Shown piece after piece: positions 26,372-34,552 of a DNA stretch of 62,191 bases; position 1 is the first letter of the stretch, and each line of letters starts with the position of its first letter. This DNA is from Marinilabiliaceae bacterium UBA5213 (lineage in GTDB: Bacteria > Bacteroidota > Bacteroidia > Bacteroidales > Marinilabiliaceae), in contig DHVH01000240.1 of the NCBI GenBank assembly GCA_002412555.1, forward strand, positions 1 through 62,191, given 5' to 3'. The notes under the pieces are model-generated. The model was not told the DNA's origin and made no database searches. It saw only the letters and a program-made list of their open reading frames with translations. A program made the translations under genes and the position numbers.

Positions 26372-26379
26372 TATCTTTG
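26372..26379 (+). promoter_or_regulatory. Candidate -7 element for uvrA
   Basis: TATCTTTG matches TAnnTTTG and lies 28 bases before the uvrA ATG at 26408. No clear -33 TTTG is found at the right distance. Confidence 0.5.
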
Positions 26380-26407
26380 TCAATTACTTTTTTACGGAAC
26401 GAGTATT

Positions 26408-29281
26408 ATGCAAGAGCGGGTCACATCCAACATACCATCAGATATTAACGAAACGGCACAAATTGAGGTTTTAGGTGCCCGTGTTCACAATCTTCAAAAC
26501 ATAGACGTCACCATTCCCCGCAACCAGCTGGTGGTCATCACCGGATTAAGCGGCAGTGGTAAATCATCACTGGCCTTTGACACTATTTATGCGGAAGGAC
26601 AACGGCGATACATCGAGACTTTTTCGGCCTATGCCCGTCAGTTTTTGGGCGGCATGGAGCGACCGGATGTGGATAAAATAACCGGTCTGAGCCCGGTTAT
26701 TTCCATCGAACAAAAGACCACCGGCAAAAACCCACGTTCCACGGTGGGCACCATCACCGAAATATACGATTTCCTGCGTCTCCTCTACGCCCGTGCTGCC
26801 GATGCCTATTCCTACCTGTCGGGTGATAAAATGGTCAAATACACCGACTCCCAAATTTTGGATTTGATACTGTCGAAATTTGAGGGCAAGAGTGTTTACA
26901 TTCTATCCCCCATGGTTAAAGGGCGGAAAGGCCATTACAAAGAATTGTTTGAGCAAATTCGCAAAAAGGGTTTCATTAATGTGCGGATAGATGGCGAAAT
27001 CAAAGAAATTCGCCACAATATGAAGGTCGACCGTTACAAAAACCACTTCATAGAAGTGGTGGTGGACAAATTAAAAGTAGAAGCCAAGGACCGCAAACGT
27101 TTGGAAGAATCGGTAAAAGTCGCCATGAAGCAAGGGCGCAACACCATCATGATCATTGAAAAGGGCAACGAAGACGAGTCCCGCTACTTCAGTCGACTAC
27201 TCATGTGCCCCACTACCGGCATATCTTACAACGAACCGGCCCCTCACTCCTTCTCCTTTAACTCCCCGCAAGGTGCTTGTCCCAAGTGCAAGGGACTGGG
27301 CAATATGGATGTGGTGGATATGGAGAAAATCATACCCGATCCCAAACTCAGCATCTACCGGGGCGGTATTGCCCCCTTGGGCAAGCACCGCAACACACTT
27401 ATATTCTGGCAGCTGGAAGCTTTGGCAGAAAAATTCGGCTTCACGCTTAAAACCAACATTGAAAACATACCGGAAGATGGCCTCGAAGCCATTCTTCATG
27501 GCACCAGTGAGCCGCTGACCCTCAAAAACACGCCCCTGGGCAACAACTCCAACTATTTTTTAAGCTTCAACGGGGTTATCAAATACATTATTGATCAGCA
27601 GAACAACGAGGCTGGTGCCAAGGCCAACCGCTGGGCCAACCAGTACATTACAGACACCAAATGCCCTGAGTGTAACGGACTGCGCCTCAACAAAGAAGCG
27701 CTGCACTTTAAAATGGACGGTAAAAACATTGCTGAACTGGCGCAAATGGACCTGACCGTGCTGCGACAGTGGTTTGATAATCTGGAAGAACGACTGAGTG
27801 ATAAGCAAAACCTGATTGCGGCAGAAATTCTGAAAGAAATCCGGTCACGGCTGGGTTTCATGGTGAGTGTAGGCCTGGATTATCTGGCACTGGACCGCGG
27901 CGCCATGACGCTTTCTGGCGGCGAAAGTCAGCGCATCCGACTGGCTACTCAAATTGGCTCTCAATTGGTCAATGTGCTGTATATTTTAGATGAGCCCTCT
28001 ATTGGTCTGCACCAGCGCGACAATCACCGCCTGATAGAATCGCTCAAGCAACTGCGCGATACCGGCAACTCGGTGCTGGTGGTGGAACACGACCGGGACA
28101 TGATGATGGCTGCCGACCATGTCATTGACATGGGTCCGCTGGCCGGCCGCTTTGGCGGCAAGGTGGTGAATCAGGGAACACCCCTGCAGATACTGAATTC
28201 ACAGTCGCTGACGGCCGACTACCTGACCGGCAAAAAATCCATTCCCATGCCTGCCAAAAGGCGTGAAGGTAATGGCAACGTTGTGGAAGTGGTTGGTGCC
28301 ACGGGCAACAACCTGAAAAACATTTCCGTCAAATTCCCCTTAGGGAAATTCATTTGCGTGACGGGCGTTTCAGGCAGTGGCAAATCCACCCTTGTCAATG
28401 AAACCCTCTACCCCATCCTTAACAAACATGTTTACAAAGGCGTCAAAGAGCCGCTGGCCTTCCATAAAGTAAAGGGACTTGAGCATGTAGATAAAGTGGT
28501 GGATGTGGACCAGTCGCCACTGGGTCGCACACCCCGATCGAACCCCGCTACTTACACCAAGCTGTTCGACGAAATTCGCAAGTTATACGCTGATCTTCCC
28601 GAAGCCAAAATCCGCGCCTACAAGCCAGGTCGCTTCTCCTTCAACGTAGTGGGTGGGCGCTGTGAGACCTGCAAAGGGGGTGGCGTACAGATCATTGAAA
28701 TGAATTTTTTACCCGATGTCATGGTCGAATGTCCCGATTGCAGCGGCAAACGCTACAACCGGGAAACACTGGAGGTCCGCTTCAAAGGCAAATCAATCAG
28801 CGATGTGCTCGATATGACCATCAACCAGGCCGTTGAGTTTTTCGAGAACATCCCCAATCTGCAGCACAAAATCAAGATGCTGCAGCAGGTCGGACTGGGC
28901 TACATCAAATTGGGCCAGTCGTCCACCACCCTGTCCGGTGGCGAATCGCAGCGCGTAAAACTATCCTCCGAACTGGCCAAGAAAGACACTGGCAAGACCA
29001 TTTACATATTGGACGAGCCCACTACGGGTTTGCATTTCGAGGACATACGCGTTTTACTGGAAGTATTAAACAAGCTGGTAGATCGGGGCAACACGGTCAT
29101 CGTCATCGAACACAACCTCGACGTGGTTAAAGCAGCCGACTACATCATTGACATCGGTCCCGAAGGTGGCGGAAAAGGCGGCGAACTCGTTGGCTGTGGT
29201 ACTCCCGAAGACATCCTCAAAATCAAAAAAAGCTATACCGGTCAGTTTTTAGCTCAGGAACCGGAATTTAAGAAGAAATAA
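26408..29281 (+). CDS. uvrA: Excinuclease ABC subunit A (UvrA)
   Basis: A 957-residue damage-recognition ATPase of nucleotide excision repair. Two ABC ATPase modules are visible: GLSGSGKSSLAFDTIYAEGQRR near the N-terminus with LSGGESQRIRLA and ILDEPSIGLHQRD; then GVSGSGKSTLVNETLYP with LSGGESQRVKLSSEL and ILDEPTTGLHFED. Zinc modules are seen as CPTTGISY...CPKCKGLG and CETCKGGG...CPDCSGKRYN. Length is normal. UvrA works with UvrB and UvrC, which are not in the window. It is followed by a giant helicase fusion on the same strand after 215 bases; co-transcription is possible. Confidence 0.96.
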   Translation: MQERVTSNIPSDINETAQIEVLGARVHNLQNIDVTIPRNQLVVITGLSGSGKSSLAFDTIYAEGQRRYIETFSAYARQFLGGMERPDVDKITGLSPVISIEQKTTGKNPRSTVGTITEIYDFLRLLYARAADAYSYLSGDKMVKYTDSQILDLILSKFEGKSVYILSPMVKGRKGHYKELFEQIRKKGFINVRIDGEIKEIRHNMKVDRYKNHFIEVVVDKLKVEAKDRKRLEESVKVAMKQGRNTIMIIEKGNEDESRYFSRLLMCPTTGISYNEPAPHSFSFNSPQGACPKCKGLGNMDVVDMEKIIPDPKLSIYRGGIAPLGKHRNTLIFWQLEALAEKFGFTLKTNIENIPEDGLEAILHGTSEPLTLKNTPLGNNSNYFLSFNGVIKYIIDQQNNEAGAKANRWANQYITDTKCPECNGLRLNKEALHFKMDGKNIAELAQMDLTVLRQWFDNLEERLSDKQNLIAAEILKEIRSRLGFMVSVGLDYLALDRGAMTLSGGESQRIRLATQIGSQLVNVLYILDEPSIGLHQRDNHRLIESLKQLRDTGNSVLVVEHDRDMMMAADHVIDMGPLAGRFGGKVVNQGTPLQILNSQSLTADYLTGKKSIPMPAKRREGNGNVVEVVGATGNNLKNISVKFPLGKFICVTGVSGSGKSTLVNETLYPILNKHVYKGVKEPLAFHKVKGLEHVDKVVDVDQSPLGRTPRSNPATYTKLFDEIRKLYADLPEAKIRAYKPGRFSFNVVGGRCETCKGGGVQIIEMNFLPDVMVECPDCSGKRYNRETLEVRFKGKSISDVLDMTINQAVEFFENIPNLQHKIKMLQQVGLGYIKLGQSSTTLSGGESQRVKLSSELAKKDTGKTIYILDEPTTGLHFEDIRVLLEVLNKLVDRGNTVIVIEHNLDVVKAADYIIDIGPEGGGKGGELVGCGTPEDILKIKKSYTGQFLAQEPEFKKK

Positions 29282-29496
29282 AATACTGTAACCATCATCA
29301 ATTCGCCGACTAACAACAAAATAGAATATCACACAGCTTGTGTCGTCTCTGTTTAGGCGCCCTCTTGTTCACCAACCTGATTTCAGGCTTTTCGGTAAAC
29401 ATTTTCTTTTAATCCTTAAAAACAGTATTTTTCCGTTTTAATATAAAACAACTGAAATCCGGGTTCATCGCTTACCTTTATTTGCCCTAAAATTTC

Positions 29497-32400
29497 ATGA
29501 ACAGCATCGTTTTCATAGACACTGAAACAGACCTTAAAAGGAGATGCGTCCTTGATATGGGTGGCATTGATGAAAATGGGGAGCATTTTCATTCCAATTC
29601 CGCCGCTGACTTTGTTAACTTTTTGCAGGCTAAAGCCTTTGTTTGTGGTCACAACATTCTGAAACATGACCTTCCCTGCCTCGCGGCTTTTTCAAAAATA
29701 GATTTCACAACAAAGCAGGCCATAGACACCTTGTTTCTATCTCCCCTGCTATTTCCCCAAAAGCCCTATCATGCGCTGCTAAAGGATGACAAGTTACAAA
29801 CCGAAGAACTGAACAATCCCTTAAACGATGCCATCAAAGCCAGGGACCTTTTTTATGATGAAGTGGGTGCATTTAACCATACAGATGCTGAGCTAAAACA
29901 GATCTACTATGCCTTGCTAAGCGACCAAAAAGAGTTTTCCGCATTTTTCAAATATATAGGCTATAAGGCCCCAGGCATAAATACCACTGACCTGATTCAG
30001 AAAAGATTTGCCGAAAAAATTTGTCGCAATGCCCCCATCGAAAAGCTCATAGAACTTAATTCCATAGAGCTGGCCTATTGTCTGGCCTTGATTAATACCG
30101 AAAGTCGCTACTCCATAACCCCGCCCTGGGTCATCAAAAGCTACCCTGATGTTGAGCGGGTCATGTCTCAGTTGAGGAACCTTCCTTGTATTTATGGATG
30201 CCCCTATTGCCTGCAGTCGCTAGATGCCAGCATGGGCTTAAAGAAGTATTTCGGCTTTGACGCTTTCAGAACCTATGGCGACAAGCCCTTGCAGGAGGAG
30301 GCAGTTAAAGCTGCCATTAACAACCAATCCCTTCTGGCTGTCTTCCCCACCGGTGGCGGAAAATCGCTGACTTTTCAGGTCCCTGCCCTAATGAGTGGAG
30401 AAAACGTTAAAGGATTGACTGTCGTTATTTCCCCGCTCCAATCTTTAATGAAGGACCAGGTAGACAATCTCGAGAGATCAAGCATAACCGAGGCCGTTAC
30501 CATAAATGGCCTGCTGGACCCGATAGAAAGAGCCGTATCGTTTGAACGGGTAGCTAATGGCTCGGCTTCCATTTTGTACATCTCTCCTGAATCGTTGCGC
30601 TCCAAATCGATCGAGCACCTGCTTTTAGGGCGCAACGTCGTTCGCTTTGTAATTGATGAAGCACATTGTTTCTCATCATGGGGGCAGGACTTCAGAGTCG
30701 ATTACCTCTACATTGGCGATTTTATCAAATCCCTGCAGGAAAAGAAATGCCTGGAAAGTAACATTCCGGTTTCCTGCTTCACGGCCACCGCCAAACAAAA
30801 GGTGATACAGGATATACAGGATTATTTTTATGAAAAACTGTCGATCAGACTCAAGACCTTTAGTTCAAAAGCTTCCCGGACTAACCTCAACTACAAAGTT
30901 ATACCCAAAGACACGGAAGAAGAAAAATACAATACCGTTCGCCACCTTATCGATGGCAGGCAATGCCCTACCATCATTTACGTCTCCCGCACCCGAAGAG
31001 CCTTTCAGGTGGCTGAGAAACTAGCTGCAGATGGATATTCGGCCAAACCCTATCACGGGAAAATGGACAAGCAGGAGAAATCTGAAAATCAGGATGCTTT
31101 TATTCGGGGGGAGGTCCAGATTATGGTGGCCACCTCTGCCTTTGGAATGGGCGTGGATAAAAAAGATGTGGGGATGGTCATTCATTACGAGATATCTGAC
31201 TCCCTGGAAAACTATGTGCAGGAAGCCGGAAGAGCAGGAAGGGATGAAAATGTAACAGCCGATTGCTTTGTGCTGTACAATGAAGAGGATTTGAGCAAGC
31301 ACTTTATATTATTGAACCAAACGAAGCTCAGCATTAAGGAAATCCAACAAGTCTGGAAAGCCATCAAAGACCTGACCCATTTTCGATCAACGGCCTCCAA
31401 TTCAGCCCTGGAAATAGCCAGAAAAGCCGGTTGGGACGACAATGTAGTGGAAATAGAAACGCGTGTCACCACCGCCATTGCAGCTCTTGAAGCTGCGGGC
31501 TATTTGAAACGCGGGCAAAACATGCCCCGGATATATGCCTCTGGCATATTGGCCAAAAACGCTCAGGAGGCCATTGAAAGAATAAATGCTTCCGAACGAT
31601 TTAATGAGAAACAAAAACAGCAAGCGGTCCGAATTATCAAAAAATTATTTTCAAGCAAAAGCAGGAAACAGGGCAGCGACGAAACAGCAGAATCAAGAAT
31701 TGATTATATATCAGACCACCTGGGCATTGTTCAGGAAGAGGTCATTAATGCCATTAATTTACTTCGGGAAGAGAACATTCTGGCCGACACCAAAGATTTA
31801 ACCGCCTTTATTCAGCGAGGTGAAAACATAAATCGCTCACTGGCAGTGGTACAGACCATCAGCAAAATTGAAAATTTTCTTTTAACGCAAATAAAAGAAC
31901 AGGAAAAAGATTTTCACATTAAAGAACTGAATGAACAGGCAGAATTGCAGGGCTGTACCGATGTCTCTCCCAATAAACTGAGAACCATTTTCAATTTTTG
32001 GGTTGTCAAAAATTGGATTAAGAGAAAGAGCCAAGCCCATTCAAAACATCATTTGACCATCATTGCCAATTATCCCCATCATGAATTAAAAGCGAAAATT
32101 GAGAAACGACATTTGCTGGCGCACTTCATTGTGGAGTTCCTGTTTAAAAGAAGTAACCAGAACCTGTCCGGTTCTGATAATCGGAAGGACCAACAGCTGG
32201 TCGGATTTTCCGTTCATGAACTCAAACAAGCCTACGAAACAGATAATGCCCTGTTCAAAGTGGCCATTTCCATTGACGATGTTGAGGATGCACTCTTTTA
32301 CCTCTCAAAAATCGACGCCCTGAAAATTGAGGGTGGATTTTTGGTGGTTTACAATAAGCTGAGCATCGAGCGTCTGGAAAGGGACAACAAAAGACGCTAT

Positions 32401-34299
32401 AAAACCGAGGACTATGCGGCACTCAATCAGTTCTACGAGAATAAAATTCACCAAATTCACATTGTGGGTGAGTATGCTAAAAAAATGATCAGCGATTACA
32501 AGGCGGCTTTGCGCTTTGTGGAGGATTATTTTCAATTAAACTATGCGACCTTTTTGAATAAGCACTTCAACGTGAGTCAACAAAAAGAAATATCAAGGAC
32601 CTTAACACCTACTAAATTCAGGCAACTCATCGGCGACCTGTCTCCCGCTCAACTCAACATTATCAGCGATAATAAAACCCAGTATATTGCGGTAGCTGCC
32701 GGACCAGGTAGTGGAAAGACCAAAGTCCTGGTACATAAACTGGCTTCCTTGCTGCTGATGGAAGATGTTAAACACGAGCAGTTGTTAATGATCACTTTTT
32801 CAAGGGCCGCAGCCAGTGAGTTTAAGAAACGCTTGCAAGATTTGATTGGCAATGCAGCCGCTTATATCGAAATCAAAACCTTTCACTCCTATTGTTTTGA
32901 CCTGCTGGGTAAAGTTGGCACCCTTGAAAAATCAAAGACGATCATTCAAAAAGCCATCCAAAAAATAATCAGCAATGATATTGAGCCTAACCGCATCAGC
33001 AAAACGGTTTTGGTCATTGATGAAGCGCAGGATATGGACGCGCATGAATTTGAGCTCATTACGACTTTGATGCAGCGAAATGAAGAGATGAGAGTCATCG
33101 CTGTCGGCGATGACGACCAAAACATATTTGAATTCAGAGGGGCCAGTTCCAGACATCTGGAAAACTTTATTACCGAATTTGGGGCTAAAAAACATGAGCT
33201 CAACGAAAATTTTCGAAGTAGAAGAAACCTGGTAGAATTCACGAATCACTTTGTAACCACCATCAGCCACCGACTCAAAGAAACACCGATTGTGGCCCGT
33301 CAAAATGAGGATGGCTTGGTTAAGATTGTCCGTCATGCGGGCCAACATTTAATCACCCCTGTCGTCCATGATGTATTGACTGCCAACCTTTCAGGAACCA
33401 CCTGCGTGTTGACCCAGACAAATGCTGAAGCCCTGCAGCTTGTAGGGCTGCTGAACCACAATGGACTGGCTGCCAAGGTCATCCAGACCAATGAAGGCTT
33501 TAGTCTGTACCACCTGCTGGAGGTCCGCTATTTTATGGAACAACTCCACCTAAGCAATGATACCTATATCATTAGCCCCTCTGCCTGGAACTCCGCTAAA
33601 AGAGCGCTATGGAGCCATTTCAAAGAAAGCTCAAAGATAGACCTTAGCATCAACCTCATCAAAGAATTCGAGTTAAGTCACCCTCAGAAAAAATATCGAT
33701 CGGACTTTGACGTCTTTATCCGGGAATCAAAACTTGAAGATTTTATTAGCGCCACCGGCGAGACAATATTCGTCTCAACCATACACAAAGCCAAAGGCAA
33801 AGAATTTGACAACCTATTTTTGATGCTTCAAGATTTTGATGCTGAAACCGATGAAAAAAAACGACAATTGTATGTCGCCATGACCCGGGCCAAACAAAAC
33901 CTAAGCATCCACTTAAACGGGGGCTTTCTGGACAAAATAAGCTGCAGTGGAATAGAGCGCAGTTTTGACAGAAAATCCTACGATGAGTCCGACTTGCTGG
34001 TTTTACATTTAACGCATAAGGACATTTGGCTGGATTACCATATATCCAGGCAACATCTGCTTACCAACCTTAAAAGCGGTGACCCTTTATGCGTTAACGG
34101 GGATGCTTGCATGGACCTAAAGGGAAACAGCGTTCTCAAGTTTTCGACCGCTTTCATTGAAAACCTTGAAATTTTTAAGCGTAAGGGCTTTCAAATAAAA
34201 AACGCCTCCATTAACTTTATCGTTTATTGGCAAAAAGAAGGGAGCGACACAGAGGTTCAAATTGTTTTGCCTGAACTAATCCTTCAAAAGAGCCTTTAA
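29497..34299 (+). CDS. Giant DEDDh exonuclease - RecQ helicase - UvrD/Rep helicase fusion
   Basis: A 1600-residue protein joining three nucleic-acid engines. Residues 1-115 look like a DEDDh 3'-5' exonuclease: FIDTETD (D8, E10), GHNILKHD (N53, D58) and YHALLKDD (H92, D97). Residues 229-240 carry PCIYGCPYC, a CxxxCxxC motif. Residues about 255-600 are a RecQ-type SF2 helicase: TGGGKS (K289), VIDEAHCFSSWGQDFR (D387-H390), GMGVDKKDVGMVIH and EAGRAGRDE (576-584). A winged-helix-rich middle follows without the usual RecQ zinc cysteines. Residues about 1040-1470 are a UvrD/Rep SF1 helicase: AAGPGSGKT (K1074), VIDEAQD (1173-1179), GDDDQNIFEFRG (1204-1215), STIHKAKGKEFD and LYVAMTRAKQ. The last 130 residues are unassigned. 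All helicase motifs appear intact. A role in DNA repair or anti-phage defence is inference. Confidence 0.9.
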   Translation: MNSIVFIDTETDLKRRCVLDMGGIDENGEHFHSNSAADFVNFLQAKAFVCGHNILKHDLPCLAAFSKIDFTTKQAIDTLFLSPLLFPQKPYHALLKDDKLQTEELNNPLNDAIKARDLFYDEVGAFNHTDAELKQIYYALLSDQKEFSAFFKYIGYKAPGINTTDLIQKRFAEKICRNAPIEKLIELNSIELAYCLALINTESRYSITPPWVIKSYPDVERVMSQLRNLPCIYGCPYCLQSLDASMGLKKYFGFDAFRTYGDKPLQEEAVKAAINNQSLLAVFPTGGGKSLTFQVPALMSGENVKGLTVVISPLQSLMKDQVDNLERSSITEAVTINGLLDPIERAVSFERVANGSASILYISPESLRSKSIEHLLLGRNVVRFVIDEAHCFSSWGQDFRVDYLYIGDFIKSLQEKKCLESNIPVSCFTATAKQKVIQDIQDYFYEKLSIRLKTFSSKASRTNLNYKVIPKDTEEEKYNTVRHLIDGRQCPTIIYVSRTRRAFQVAEKLAADGYSAKPYHGKMDKQEKSENQDAFIRGEVQIMVATSAFGMGVDKKDVGMVIHYEISDSLENYVQEAGRAGRDENVTADCFVLYNEEDLSKHFILLNQTKLSIKEIQQVWKAIKDLTHFRSTASNSALEIARKAGWDDNVVEIETRVTTAIAALEAAGYLKRGQNMPRIYASGILAKNAQEAIERINASERFNEKQKQQAVRIIKKLFSSKSRKQGSDETAESRIDYISDHLGIVQEEVINAINLLREENILADTKDLTAFIQRGENINRSLAVVQTISKIENFLLTQIKEQEKDFHIKELNEQAELQGCTDVSPNKLRTIFNFWVVKNWIKRKSQAHSKHHLTIIANYPHHELKAKIEKRHLLAHFIVEFLFKRSNQNLSGSDNRKDQQLVGFSVHELKQAYETDNALFKVAISIDDVEDALFYLSKIDALKIEGGFLVVYNKLSIERLERDNKRRYKTEDYAALNQFYENKIHQIHIVGEYAKKMISDYKAALRFVEDYFQLNYATFLNKHFNVSQQKEISRTLTPTKFRQLIGDLSPAQLNIISDNKTQYIAVAAGPGSGKTKVLVHKLASLLLMEDVKHEQLLMITFSRAAASEFKKRLQDLIGNAAAYIEIKTFHSYCFDLLGKVGTLEKSKTIIQKAIQKIISNDIEPNRISKTVLVIDEAQDMDAHEFELITTLMQRNEEMRVIAVGDDDQNIFEFRGASSRHLENFITEFGAKKHELNENFRSRRNLVEFTNHFVTTISHRLKETPIVARQNEDGLVKIVRHAGQHLITPVVHDVLTANLSGTTCVLTQTNAEALQLVGLLNHNGLAAKVIQTNEGFSLYHLLEVRYFMEQLHLSNDTYIISPSAWNSAKRALWSHFKESSKIDLSINLIKEFELSHPQKKYRSDFDVFIRESKLEDFISATGETIFVSTIHKAKGKEFDNLFLMLQDFDAETDEKKRQLYVAMTRAKQNLSIHLNGGFLDKISCSGIERSFDRKSYDESDLLVLHLTHKDIWLDYHISRQHLLTNLKSGDPLCVNGDACMDLKGNSVLKFSTAFIENLEIFKRKGFQIKNASINFIVYWQKEGSDTEVQIVLPELILQKSL

Positions 34300-34552
34300 C
34301 CAGATAACTATTATTGGTATTTTTATCATCCTAAAAGTAGCCCTGCCAAAGAAATTTGGAGAGCAGTTCTTTCAATTTAAGAATTTATTTTACATAATTA
34401 GCATAAACCATTAGGACATTCCTTAATTAGGTTGTAACTTATGGATGTTGGTAATGAAAATATACCATTGTTAATTAAATAATTAACAACTTTTTTCAGT
34501 CATTCGCGACCAACAATCACCATTACAAATCAGCAATGCCAAATAGGCTCAA
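34300..34552. other. Spacer before the CheB/CheR-kinase pair
   Basis: An AT-rich, non-coding stretch of 253 bases that should contain the promoter of the two-gene signalling operon. I see no clear hairpin terminator for the helicase gene and no good TAnnTTTG. Confidence 0.35.
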
